The position numbers were made by a program, and so were the translations under genes. Source: Weeksellaceae bacterium (GTDB taxonomy: Bacteria; Bacteroidota; Bacteroidia; Flavobacteriales; Weeksellaceae). From it: DNA of 11,198 nt. The stretch lies in assembly GCA_028698395.1 (NCBI GenBank), contig JAQVDG010000032.1:1-11198 (forward strand), written 5' to 3'. Positions 1-6,954 of the stretch are shown piece after piece; within the stretch, counting starts at the first letter, position 1, and each line of letters begins with the position of its first letter. The notes beneath the pieces are model-generated. The model had not been told where the DNA came from, ran no database searches, and saw only the letters and a list, made by a program, of their open reading frames with translations.

Positions 1-1
1 T

Positions 2-667
2 GAAAAACCGGATGAGATTTTAGTAATTTCAGCTCATTATGACCATGAAGGAATAAAAAACGGAAAAATTTATAATGGAGCTGATGATGACGGTTCGGGA
101 AGTGTAGCGGTTTTGGAAATTGCAAAAGCATTTAAACAAGCAGAAAAAGATGGATTCCGACCGAAACGTTCAATCTTATTTCTTCATGTAACAGCGGAAG
201 AATTGGGACTTTTAGGCTCTCGATTTTATACTGATATACAACCGGTTTTTCCATTAGAAAATACGGTTGCCAATTTAAATATTGATATGATTGGCCGGGT
301 AGATGATTTGCATAAAGACAATACAAATTATGTTTATTTGATTGGCTCAGACCGTTTGAGTTTGGAATTGCATCAGATTTCCGAAGAAACTAACCGGAAG
401 TATATTCAAATGGACTTGGATTATACATTCAATACTGAAAATGACCCAAATCGTTTTTATTATCGTTCCGATCATTACAATTTCGCCAAACACAATGTGC
501 CGATTATTTTTTATTTTAACGGAGTGCATGAAGATTACCACAAACCAAGTGACACACCTGATAAAATCAATTATGATTTGTTGGCACAACGAGCTCGTTT
601 AATCTTTGCAACTGCTTGGGTAATCGCTAATGCGGAAGAAAGACCTAAGTTGAATGAAAGTAAATAA
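2..667 (+). CDS. M28 family zinc aminopeptidase, C-terminal part (5' end outside window)
   Basis: The reading frame is open from the first bases of the window, so only the last 221 residues are present and the true start lies upstream. In this fragment the zinc-peptidase signature of family M28 is complete: SAHYDH (His12, Asp14), GADDDGSG (bridging Asp28), the AEEL pair (catalytic Glu66 and zinc ligand Glu67), NIDMIGR (Asp95) and EDYHKPSDTPD (His180). All five expected metal ligands and the general base are therefore visible. Family members cleave N-terminal residues from peptides using two zinc ions, and in Bacteroidota they are usually exported; the export signal cannot be checked here. The stop lies 9 nt from the stop of the convergent adk gene, with no hairpin terminator between them. 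Substrate preference cannot be read from the sequence. Confidence 0.93.
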   Translation, partial: EKPDEILVISAHYDHEGIKNGKIYNGADDDGSGSVAVLEIAKAFKQAEKDGFRPKRSILFLHVTAEELGLLGSRFYTDIQPVFPLENTVANLNIDMIGRVDDLHKDNTNYVYLIGSDRLSLELHQISEETNRKYIQMDLDYTFNTENDPNRFYYRSDHYNFAKHNVPIIFYFNGVHEDYHKPSDTPDKINYDLLAQRARLIFATAWVIANAEERPKLNESK

Positions 668-676
668 TATAAAGTC

Positions 677-1258
677 TTAAACGATGGCCTGAATTTCACA
701 GGTTAATTTTTCTGTAATATCCATCACATTACCTACACCGTTAATTTCTACATATTTATTTTGCTTTGTGTAGTAAGAAGCTACTTCTTTGGTTTTTGCA
801 TAATACTCTGTGATTCTTTCCCGAATGATTTGTTCATTGGCATCATCAGATCTGCCACTTTCTTTTCCGCGTTCCAAAAGACGATTGACCAATACTTCAT
901 CTTCCACAATTAAAGATAGCGTAAGCGTGATTTCATCATTCAAGTCTTCAGCCAATATTTTGTCTAATGATTCTGCTTGTCGGATAGTTCTCGGATAGCC
1001 GTCGAAAATAAAACCTGCATATTGTCCGGTATATTTTTTTAATTCTTCACGCAACATATTGGTTGTGATTTCATCTGGGACCAAATGACCTTTGTCCATA
1101 TAAGATTGGGCTAATTTGCCTAATTCAGTTTGGTTTTTAAGATTAAATCTAAACATATCTCCGGTAGAAAGATGTTTTAAATTAAATTTTTCTTCTAAAA
1201 GTTGTGCTTGTGTTCCCTTTCCGCTTCCCGGAGGGCCAAATAATACTATGTGAATCAT
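677..1258 (-). CDS. adk: Adenylate kinase
   Basis: Cytoplasmic enzyme catalysing ATP + AMP = 2 ADP. The 193-residue protein has the P-loop GPPGSGKGT at residues 8-16, the AMP-site STGDMFR at 31-37, and the family signature FIFDGYPRTIRQ at 83-94. The LID is the short form, RGKESGRSDD at 130-139, with no zinc-finger insertion and no lid cysteines, which makes it a short-type bacterial enzyme of normal length. The ATG overlaps the hpt stop codon by 4 nt (ATGA at 1255-1258 on the minus strand), so the two genes are almost certainly co-transcribed and probably translationally coupled. No separate promoter or Shine-Dalgarno sequence is visible. No terminator hairpin follows; the next feature is the convergent M28 peptidase stop 9 nt away. 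Confidence 0.97.
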   Translation of the reverse strand: MIHIVLFGPPGSGKGTQAQLLEEKFNLKHLSTGDMFRFNLKNQTELGKLAQSYMDKGHLVPDEITTNMLREELKKYTGQYAGFIFDGYPRTIRQAESLDKILAEDLNDEITLTLSLIVEDEVLVNRLLERGKESGRSDDANEQIIRERITEYYAKTKEVASYYTKQNKYVEINGVGNVMDITEKLTCEIQAIV

Positions 1259-1797
1259 TCTGTCATTTTAATTTGATAAATATCGGGTAAATTTCTGCCC
1301 AATCCGTTATAGTCCAAGCCATAACCCACTACGAATTTATCAGGTATTGTTAAGGCTATTAAATCTATTTCTAAATCTTTTTTGTAAGCATCCGGTTTAT
1401 AAAGTAGTGTAGCAATTTTAATACTTTTTGTGTTTTTAGTTTTTAAAATATCGTATAAAGCCTCTAAAGTGTTTCCTGTATCAATGATATCTTCTAAAAT
1501 AATAACATGTCGGTCGGTTAAATCCATGGGAACATCCATGTGAAGTTTTACTTTCCCGGAAGAAGACATTCCTTCGTAAGAAGCTATTTTTAAAAATGAA
1601 ATTTCACACTCACCCGGATATTGCTTTAAAAAATCACTCATAAACATAACTACACCATTTAAAACACCAATAAAAACCGGAATATCTTCCTTGTGTTCCG
1701 CATAAATAGTAGCAGCAATTCGTTTGATGGCGTGTTCAATCTCCTCAAATGCGATATAAGGGATAAAAGTTTTCCCGTGTATAGTGATTTCGTCCAT
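1255..1797 (-). CDS. hpt: Hypoxanthine phosphoribosyltransferase
   Basis: Purine salvage enzyme that transfers the phosphoribosyl group of PRPP to hypoxanthine, and usually guanine, giving IMP or GMP. The 180-residue protein carries the PRPP-binding loop VIILEDIIDTGNT (98-110), the flexible-loop motif SYEGMSSSGK (73-82) and the purine-site region around Lys154, followed by VVGYGLDYNGLGRNLPD. The start is set at ATG 1797. A longer reading from GTG 1824 would add nine residues, but that stretch coincides with a TAnnTTTG promoter element and lies outside the conserved family N-terminus. The gene is first in an hpt-adk unit, overlapping adk by 4 nt. The pairing fits a purine-nucleotide balancing role. 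Assignment is firm; preference between hypoxanthine and guanine is not readable. Confidence 0.95.
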   Translation of the reverse strand: MDEITIHGKTFIPYIAFEEIEHAIKRIAATIYAEHKEDIPVFIGVLNGVVMFMSDFLKQYPGECEISFLKIASYEGMSSSGKVKLHMDVPMDLTDRHVIILEDIIDTGNTLEALYDILKTKNTKSIKIATLLYKPDAYKKDLEIDLIALTIPDKFVVGYGLDYNGLGRNLPDIYQIKMTE

Positions 1798-1813
1798 AAA
1801 ATTTAATGATTGC

Positions 1814-1821
1814 CAAAAGTA
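1814..1821 (-). promoter_or_regulatory. -7 promoter element of hpt-adk
   Basis: The minus strand reads TACTTTTG here, a full match to the Bacteroidota -7 consensus TAnnTTTG recognised by the primary sigma factor of this phylum. It lies 16 nt before the hpt ATG, implying a leader of about 10-12 nt. I see no TTG at the expected -33 distance, so the upstream element is weak or absent. The element rules against the upstream GTG (1824) as a translation start. Confidence 0.6.
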
Positions 1822-1865
1822 CACATTTTTTTTAAACTTGATTGAAAAGTGTTAAAATTTATTCT

Positions 1866-2180
1866 TTAACCTCCTGAGTGTAGCCAACAGTCAATTGAAT
1901 CGGTTACTATATGAAATAATAATCCGACAGCAATAATTCGGGTTTTAGGAAAAAATAATAACACAAAGTAAACAAAAATAGCCGGATAGGAGTGAAGTGG
2001 ATGAAAATTAATACTGCATCGGTTTGGGTCAAAAATTGGCGTTGCTAAAAGATGATCCAAATCAATTAACATTGTCAAAAGAAAAATTAAATAGGCTTTT
2101 TTCCAAATTTTCCGAAAAAACACAAAAGCAATTCCTAAAGGAAATACAAAATGGAGAAAATAATGAATAAAATCAATCAT
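1866..2180 (-). CDS. DUF6122 family small membrane protein
   Basis: This is a 104-residue, strongly hydrophobic protein with about four membrane segments (roughly 8-22, 29-44, 66-78 and 81-95) and no signal peptide. It resembles the DUF6122 family of Bacteroidota, whose function is unknown. Unusual for so small a membrane protein, it holds many conserved-looking polar residues inside or beside the membrane: His6 and His10, DLDHLLA (Asp40, Asp42, His43), DPNRCS (Arg54, Cys55), FHPLH (His60, His63) and FHIVTDSID (His90, Asp94, Asp97). The pattern recalls membrane-bound metal-dependent hydrolases of the DUF457/YdjM type, but that likeness is my inference. It starts 3 nt after the lpxD-like stop codon, so it is probably co-transcribed with and dependent on that gene, hinting at an envelope role. 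Confidence 0.8.
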   Translation of the reverse strand: MIDFIHYFLHFVFPLGIAFVFFRKIWKKAYLIFLLTMLIDLDHLLATPIFDPNRCSINFHPLHSYPAIFVYFVLLFFPKTRIIAVGLLFHIVTDSIDCWLHSGG

Positions 2181-2183
2181 TTT

Positions 2184-3131
2184 TTAGGATTCACCTTCTT
2201 CTTTTTTTCGGTTTAAATAATCGTTGACTAAAAGTTGAGTAGCTGCTATTTTACGGTACATTTTTCGGGTTTCTTCTGCCGGAGAACCAAAATAAGATTT
2301 TCCTTCTTCCAAATTATGCCCAACACCCGATTGTGCCATTACAACTACTTTGTCTCCAATTGTAACACCACTTTTTACTCCAACTTGTCCCCATAAGGTA
2401 ACTTCATTTCCAATAATTACGCAGCCGGCTACTCCAACTTGTGAAGCAATTAAACATTTTTCACCAATTCGGGTATCGTGTCCGATTTGAATCAAATTAT
2501 CTAATTTACTTCCTTTTCCAATAATTGTAGAAGTCGTTACTCCTCGGTCGATTGTACAATTAGCTCCGATTTCAACATCGTCTTCAATGACAACATTTCC
2601 AACGGAACGTAATTTATCAAATCCTGTTTCTCTTTTTTTGTAATAAAAGCCGTCACCTCCTAAAACAGTTCCGGAATGAATGATGACATTATTCCCGATT
2701 TTACAATTATTTCCAATTGAAACATGAGCATGAATCAGACAATCCTCACCAATTTCCACATTTTCACCAATGAAAACCTGAGGTTGAATATGTGTGCCTT
2801 TTCCAATTTTAGAAGTAGATGAAATAGCTTGAAAAGCAGGTTGGAAAGCATTGAAATATTGTCCGATTTTGACAAAATCACGAAAGGGATCGTCGGATAT
2901 CAGCAAAGCTTTTCCATCCGGACATTCTACTTCTTTATTGATTAAAATTACGGTAGCAGCACTGTTTAGTGCTTTATCATAATACTTGGGATGGTCAACA
3001 AAAACAATATCTCCGGGTTCTACCACATGAATTTCATTAATGCCTTTTATTGGAAAATTTTCATTTCCGATAAAAGGTACATTTATGATTTTAGCTATTT
3101 CTTTAAGTGTGTGCGTTTGAGGAAAGTTCAT
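2184..3131 (-). CDS. lpxD: UDP-3-O-(3-hydroxyacyl)glucosamine N-acyltransferase-like protein (short LpxD paralogue)
   Basis: The family transfers a 3-hydroxyacyl chain from acyl carrier protein to UDP-3-O-acylglucosamine in lipid A synthesis. The protein (315 residues from ATG 3131) has an N-terminal LpxD-type domain (about 1-95), then a left-handed parallel beta-helix of hexapeptide repeats (about 105-272; IGENVEIGEDCLI, IGNNCKIGNNVII and others) and a C-terminal helix. SKLDNLIQIGHDTRIG contains His218, aligning with the catalytic histidine of LpxD. It resembles the second, shorter LpxD-like protein of Flavobacteriia rather than the one clustered with lpxC-fabZ and lpxA, so it may be an accessory enzyme with a different acyl or sugar preference. 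A longer reading from TTG 3155 overlaps the -7 box and is rejected. DUF6122 follows after 3 nt. Confidence 0.88.
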   Translation of the reverse strand: MNFPQTHTLKEIAKIINVPFIGNENFPIKGINEIHVVEPGDIVFVDHPKYYDKALNSAATVILINKEVECPDGKALLISDDPFRDFVKIGQYFNAFQPAFQAISSTSKIGKGTHIQPQVFIGENVEIGEDCLIHAHVSIGNNCKIGNNVIIHSGTVLGGDGFYYKKRETGFDKLRSVGNVVIEDDVEIGANCTIDRGVTTSTIIGKGSKLDNLIQIGHDTRIGEKCLIASQVGVAGCVIIGNEVTLWGQVGVKSGVTIGDKVVVMAQSGVGHNLEEGKSYFGSPAEETRKMYRKIAATQLLVNDYLNRKKEEGES

Positions 3132-3152
3132 TTGACAGTATTTAATTTTAGA

Positions 3153-3181
3153 CAAATATATTTTTTTCTTTTTGGATTCAA
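3153..3181 (-). promoter_or_regulatory. Promoter of the lpxD-like gene and DUF6122
   Basis: On the minus strand a -33 TTG (3181-3179) is followed by an 18-nt spacer and TATATTTG (3160-3153). Both elements and the spacing match the Bacteroidota consensus, making this the best promoter in the window. It implies a leader of about 15-18 nt before ATG 3131. Its -33 end lies only 5 bp from the -7 box of the divergent OmpA gene promoter. Confidence 0.75.
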
Positions 3182-3186
3182 TCCTA

Positions 3187-3194
3187 TAACTTTG
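3187..3194 (+). promoter_or_regulatory. -7 promoter element of the OmpA-family gene
   Basis: TAACTTTG matches TAnnTTTG and lies 48 bp before ATG 3243, giving a leader of roughly 42-44 nt. No good TTG is present at 17-20 bp upstream; the nearest, at 3172-3174, is only 12 bp away. The putative promoter would overlap the lpxD promoter on the opposite strand. Confidence 0.5.
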
Positions 3195-3242
3195 AAAGAT
3201 TTAATTTTTAAAAAGTTAAAAAGCACTTAAATAATTAATTTT

Positions 3243-3893
3243 ATGCAGAATTGGATATTTTTAAGTTTGGTTTTTCTTTTTGTCGGAATTAGTTGTAAAT
3301 GCGATAAAGAGCGTATTGACGGTATAATTGAAACGACAAAAATTCAAAACGAAATTATTCCGGAAGAAGAAATTAGTTTACTTAATACTTTGGACTCTTT
3401 GGGAAATTACATTTACGACACGGGTGAATGGACAGAAATTATTTTACCGGACAGTACTAAAATAAGAGTAGGCGACAAGAGTGCCGAATTTAAGTTGTAT
3501 GAACAATTACAAAATCCTGATTTTATTGCACAACCACATAAAAATATAGATTGGATTACTTTGGATCGGGTATATTTTACGACTGGAAAATCGGAGTTAA
3601 CAGAGAATTCAAATCGACAAATTCAACATTTAGTAATTTTATTAAACGCATATCCCAATGCGAAAATTAAAATTGGAGGATTTACGGATAATCAAGGACA
3701 AGATGAAACCAATATTCGAATTTCAACAGGACGAGCTAAAAATATAGCTAATCAATTGATTGAAAATGGAGTGGATGCGTTGCAAATTGAATCAGAAGGT
3801 TTTGGTGCAATAAATTTTGTTTGTGAAGCCAACGATACGGATGAATGCAAAGCAAAAAACAGAAGAGTGGACATCAAATTGTTGGATAAATAA
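3243..3893 (+). CDS. OmpA-family lipoprotein with peptidoglycan-binding C-terminal domain
   Basis: The 216-residue protein begins with a hydrophobic export signal ending VGISC, with Cys18 the likely lipidated residue; the -3 position is Gly, so the lipobox is imperfect. Residues 20-105 are a poorly conserved linker. Residues 107-216 form an OmpA-like domain: VYFTTGKSELT, then GFTDN (Asp149) and STGRA (Arg164), the Asp and Arg spaced 15 residues apart as in the diaminopimelate-binding pair of known OmpA domains, and a terminal NRRVDIKL strand. Cys194 and Cys202 probably form the loop disulphide common in this group. The expected role is a periplasmic-face outer-membrane lipoprotein that holds the membrane to peptidoglycan. 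It has no beta-barrel. The GT9 gene follows 62 nt later with no terminator, so they may share a transcript. Confidence 0.88.
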   Translation: MQNWIFLSLVFLFVGISCKCDKERIDGIIETTKIQNEIIPEEEISLLNTLDSLGNYIYDTGEWTEIILPDSTKIRVGDKSAEFKLYEQLQNPDFIAQPHKNIDWITLDRVYFTTGKSELTENSNRQIQHLVILLNAYPNAKIKIGGFTDNQGQDETNIRISTGRAKNIANQLIENGVDALQIESEGFGAINFVCEANDTDECKAKNRRVDIKLLDK

Positions 3894-3955
3894 AAATATG
3901 CGACAATTTTAATTAAAATTAAATAAAATTACTTGCCAAGAAAATAATTAGTACT

Positions 3956-5017
3956 ATGAGCTTTAAATCAAAAGTTAATGTTTACCGACGAAAACTGACT
4001 CACTCACTGACTTTCGGATTAGGAAAAAATTCACCTCAAACTATGCAGAAAAAAGCACATTTGTTTAAGATGAAACGTGTATTAATCAGTCGCCCGAATC
4101 ATCGATTGGGAAATATGTTGATGGTAACTCCTTTGGTAGAAGAAATCTGTGAAAATTATCCGGATTGTACCATTGATTTATTTGTAAAAGGAAAAATTGC
4201 ACCAATTATTTTTCAAAATTATCCACAAATTAATCAAATCATTGAACTGCCTAAAAAGCCATTTAAAGAATTTGGAAAATACCTTGCCGTTTGGATAAAG
4301 TTGCGTAGAAAAAAATATGATTTAGTCATCAATGTTGAGAAAGGCTCTTCTTCCGGAAGGATTTCAGCTTTAATTGCTCGTTCTGAGTTTAAATTTTTTG
4401 GTGACGATTTTGAGGGACTTACAGAAAAATATTCGGATTATGAACACATGGCAAAATTTCCGGTGTATAATTTTCGGCAATTTTTACGAGTTTTAAATCA
4501 AAAAGTAGAGGAGAGAGAAGTACCGAAATTAAGTCTGAGATTAGATAAAAAAGAAATTGCTGAAGGGAAAATAAAATTAGATGAAATCACAAAAGACACT
4601 AAACGGGAAACAATAGCTTTTTTTACTTATGCAACCGGAACTAAGTGTTTTCCAGTAGAATGGTGGGATGAATTCTATCAAAAATTTTATCCTAAATACA
4701 GTAAAGAATTTAATTTAATTGAGATTTTACCGGTTGAAAACATTTCACAATTAGATAATAAATTACCTGCTTTTTACAGTAAAGACATTCGCGAAATTGC
4801 ATCAGTTATGGAGAATTGTAAACTTTTATTAGCTGCCGATTCGGGTATGATGCATTTAGGATGTGCATCTCAAGTGCCGACAATTGGATTATTCTCTGTT
4901 TCAAATAGTAAAATGTATGCTCCTTATGGTGGACAAAACATAGTATTGGACATGAATAAGCAGACGCAAGAAGATATAATCCGGCAAATGGATAAGATAA
5001 TAATTTCTAAAAATTAA
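3956..5017 (+). CDS. Glycosyltransferase family 9 (heptosyltransferase-like)
   Basis: This 353-residue protein has the GT9/GT-B fold signature. The N-terminal domain opens with RVLISRPNHRLGNMLMVTPL (41-60), the family's glycine-rich acceptor-side motif. The C-terminal domain has FTYATGTKCFPVEWW (223-237) and the nucleotide-sugar motif LLAADSGMMHLGCASQVPTI (291-310). Family members add heptose or a related sugar to the lipopolysaccharide core at the inner face of the cytoplasmic membrane. Residues 1-40 are a basic extension before the domain that could bind the membrane; I kept this start because similar extensions occur in flavobacterial relatives, though Met30 and Met39 are possible. Which sugar is used cannot be told. 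The gene ends at a strong terminator. It may be co-transcribed with the OmpA-family gene. Confidence 0.9.
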   Translation: MSFKSKVNVYRRKLTHSLTFGLGKNSPQTMQKKAHLFKMKRVLISRPNHRLGNMLMVTPLVEEICENYPDCTIDLFVKGKIAPIIFQNYPQINQIIELPKKPFKEFGKYLAVWIKLRRKKYDLVINVEKGSSSGRISALIARSEFKFFGDDFEGLTEKYSDYEHMAKFPVYNFRQFLRVLNQKVEEREVPKLSLRLDKKEIAEGKIKLDEITKDTKRETIAFFTYATGTKCFPVEWWDEFYQKFYPKYSKEFNLIEILPVENISQLDNKLPAFYSKDIREIASVMENCKLLLAADSGMMHLGCASQVPTIGLFSVSNSKMYAPYGGQNIVLDMNKQTQEDIIRQMDKIIISKN

Positions 5018-5033
5018 ATGAATTTTATAAATA

Positions 5034-5065
5034 AAAAAGCCATTCTTTCTCAAAAATGGCTTTTT
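5034..5065. terminator. Bidirectional intrinsic terminator
   Basis: The arms AAAAAGCCATT (5034-5044) and AATGGCTTTTT (5055-5065) form a perfect 11-bp stem with a 10-nt loop. The stem ends in a T-run on both strands (five on +, six on -). It therefore serves the GT9 gene on + (17 nt after its stop) and the secreted-protein gene on - (18 nt after its stop). Confidence 0.9.
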
Positions 5066-5082
5066 AAAACAAGATTAATTTA

Positions 5083-5622
5083 TTATAAAATTGTAATGGT
5101 TTTTTCAAAAACTTTCACATCTCTTACTTCAAATTGGTCTGTTTTTGGGTTTTTCTCTCCTAACAGAATATAAGGATAATAAATTCCTTTTTGAGGATCT
5201 TTTTCTGATGCCCAAGAAGTTTCATATACTTGTCCGGATTCTTTTTGACCTGCATTCAAAGCAGAAATATCAATTACGGAATAAACTTCACCGATGAATT
5301 CCGGATTATTTAAATTAAATGGTTTATCTGCCAAATACACCATTAAACGAATTTCATTCGACGAGGAATTACTTTGATTAATGAGTGCTCCACCGGTTAA
5401 AATGATTTTATGCTTGTCTAAATTCATATCAAATTTCCAAGCACCACTAAAACCTACTGTTTGTAAAAAACCTGAATCGTCCGGACGTGAAGTGGTACTG
5501 TAAATAATATCTTCTTGAACCGGCATAACTTCTGTTTGTGTTTCTTGATAATCAGTCGTCATCGTTTGTGCATTTATAAAAATTCCTAAACCGATAGATG
5601 CGACTACTAACGCTTTCTTCAT
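5083..5622 (-). CDS. Secreted protein of unknown function, single copy of a shared beta-rich module
   Basis: I do not recognise a named family. The protein has 179 residues from ATG 5622. A signal peptide occupies about residues 1-18 (KKALVVASIGLGIFINA, cleavage before Gln19), so it is exported; there is no lipobox cysteine. A Thr/Glu/Gln-rich linker (20-58) follows, then a module (60-178) of alternating hydrophobic residues typical of a beta-sandwich. Its marks are AWKFDMNL (Trp62), ILTGGALINQSNSS, IRLMVYL and GIYYPYILL. The same module occurs twice in the protein at 6946-7863, where the corresponding positions read EWKVEIDL, KIIGGDIANNTNS, LSLNVFL and GTYYILLTL. A longer reading from TTG 5661 would put the signal peptide inside, so it is rejected. 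The gene is a single unit between a terminator and a palindrome. Confidence 0.75.
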   Translation of the reverse strand: MKKALVVASIGLGIFINAQTMTTDYQETQTEVMPVQEDIIYSTTSRPDDSGFLQTVGFSGAWKFDMNLDKHKIILTGGALINQSNSSSNEIRLMVYLADKPFNLNNPEFIGEVYSVIDISALNAGQKESGQVYETSWASEKDPQKGIYYPYILLGEKNPKTDQFEVRDVKVFEKTITIL

Positions 5623-5679
5623 AATTTGTGTTTTTTTAATAATCGCCCACATAACTGACAATTATCATTCCGAGAACAG

Positions 5680-5694
5680 TTAACAAAATGTTAA
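5680..5694. repeat. 15-bp palindrome upstream of the secreted-protein gene, possible operator
   Basis: TTAACA, three A residues, then TGTTAA: a perfect 6-bp inverted repeat centred 65 bp before ATG 5622. The minus-strand gene beside it lacks a recognisable TAnnTTTG element, so a regulator-dependent promoter is possible. The composition is AT-rich, so chance is not excluded. Confidence 0.3.
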
Positions 5695-5792
5695 AAATCA
5701 AAAAAATAAATTGAATTTTCGTTTTGAACTCACTCCTGTTAGTAAAAAAGAAGACTAAAAAAGGATTTTATAGGATTGTGAAAGAAATTAGT

Positions 5793-5817
5793 TAAATTTG
5801 GCTTTAGGTTAATTTTG
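5793..5817 (+). promoter_or_regulatory. Two tandem -7 elements before the DUF3810 gene
   Basis: TAAATTTG (5793-5800) and TAATTTTG (5810-5817) both match TAnnTTTG. They sit in a near-perfect 11-bp direct repeat (GTTAAATTTGG at 5791 and GTTAATTTTGG at 5808) with a 17-bp period. Either could drive the DUF3810 gene, with leaders of about 25 or 8 nt. Neither has a convincing TTG at the -33 distance. Confidence 0.5.
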
Positions 5818-5829
5818 GTAAAACAATAA

Positions 5830-6954
5830 ATGAGAAAAAAAATAAAAAAAAGTGATATTAAATTATTGCTTAATTTGATATGGAAATTCAGAACGCTTGC
5901 AATTTTCATATTGGTTTTTTTTGGATTAAAAGTAATTGGAAATTTAACATCTCTTCCGGACACATTATTTCAGTCAATTGGTAACCATTTGGGGAATTTA
6001 GTCTATTCATTCAGTAGTTATTTTTCGTTTTCATTGGGCGATGTATTCTATTTTATTATTGCTATTTTACTGATTAAATTTTTAGTAAAACTCATTCGTT
6101 CATTTCGTCAAAAAAATAATGCTAAAGCAAAAGTTCAAATTGATTCCTTTTTTAAAATCATCACTTTAGTTTATGTTTTTTTCTACTTGATTTGGGGTTA
6201 TAATTATTACAAACAACCTTTACAAGAGATTTATGAAAGTGAATCACCTAAATTATCAGAATTAAAAAATGCAGCAAATTATTATTATAAAACTGCTAAA
6301 TCATACAGAGAAAAAGTAAAAGAAGATAAAAATGGGGTTTTCAAACATGAGATTTCTGATGAAGAACTCCGTGCAGAAATCCGTAATTCTGTTTATAAAA
6401 TACAACAGAATTATCCTGAAATTCATTTTGTGCATTTATTCAGCCCAAATTTAAAACCTTCACTTTACAGCGCAGGAATAAGTTATTTAGGTATTTCAGG
6501 ATATTACAATCCATTTACGGCAGAATCTCATTTTAATACTAAAATGGCAGAAACAGCTTTGTTATTCACCCAATTGCATGAAACCGCTCATCAGTTTGGT
6601 TTTGCACCGGAAAATGAAGCCAACTTTATCGGTTTTTTATTGGGAAAAGAAAGTGTTCATCCGGATTTAATTTATATCAGTAGTTTCAGAGCTATGCGGA
6701 GTATTTTGAATCGGATTTTCTTATACGATCCACTTTTTGTGAAAGATTTTGTAGAAAATAAATATTCAGAAGGAATGAAAAGAGATCGCGAATACGAAAT
6801 TGAAATCAGTAAAAAATACGGGGGACCTGCCGATGATGTATTTTCATTAATGAACGAAGCCTTCCTGAAGATGAACAATCAAGAAGGCTTGGAATCTTAT
6901 GGTCGTTTTGTCGATTTATTAATTGGATTTCATCGAAAATATCCTTTAGAATGA
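5830..6954 (+). CDS. DUF3810 family membrane-anchored zinc metallopeptidase-like protein
   Basis: A 374-residue protein with three predicted membrane helices in its first third (about 22-40, 70-90 and 107-125) and a soluble C-terminal domain. It matches the DUF3810 family, which is common in Bacteroidota and lacks a characterised function. The soluble part has LHETAHQFGFAPENEANFIGF, that is a HExxH zinc motif (His250, Glu251, His254) with a probable third ligand Glu263, the arrangement of gluzincin peptidases. All catalytic residues are intact, so proteolysis is plausible but remains inference. ATG 5830 follows two -7 boxes. The 3' end overlaps the convergent secreted-protein gene by 9 bp, with no terminator between. 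It sits between two genes for exported proteins sharing one module, which could be substrates or partners, though they lie on the opposite strand. Confidence 0.85.
   Translation: MRKKIKKSDIKLLLNLIWKFRTLAIFILVFFGLKVIGNLTSLPDTLFQSIGNHLGNLVYSFSSYFSFSLGDVFYFIIAILLIKFLVKLIRSFRQKNNAKAKVQIDSFFKIITLVYVFFYLIWGYNYYKQPLQEIYESESPKLSELKNAANYYYKTAKSYREKVKEDKNGVFKHEISDEELRAEIRNSVYKIQQNYPEIHFVHLFSPNLKPSLYSAGISYLGISGYYNPFTAESHFNTKMAETALLFTQLHETAHQFGFAPENEANFIGFLLGKESVHPDLIYISSFRAMRSILNRIFLYDPLFVKDFVENKYSEGMKRDREYEIEISKKYGGPADDVFSLMNEAFLKMNNQEGLESYGRFVDLLIGFHRKYPLE

Noticed and set aside
347..589. 80-codon minus-strand frame opposite the M28 peptidase
   Set aside because: It lies opposite conserved metal-ligand motifs of the peptidase and has no upstream signals; it is a shadow frame.
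1822..1865. Possible terminator between DUF6122 and hpt
   Set aside because: Only a 4-bp ACTT/AAGT stem could be found before the A/T run, too weak to call.
2991..3230. 79-codon plus-strand frame crossing the lpxD start and promoter
   Set aside because: It overlaps the conserved lpxD N-terminus and both divergent promoters, with Phe- and Lys-rich composition typical of AT-rich non-coding translation.
3905..3920. Perfect 16-bp palindrome AATTTTAATTAAAATT between the OmpA-family gene and the GT9 gene
   Set aside because: It is made only of A and T, which arises readily by chance at this composition; it would make a very weak hairpin and is not a credible terminator.
5739..5963. 74-codon minus-strand frame over the DUF3810 start
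   Set aside because: It overlaps the DUF3810 N-terminus and its promoters and has low-complexity hydrophobic content; no independent support.
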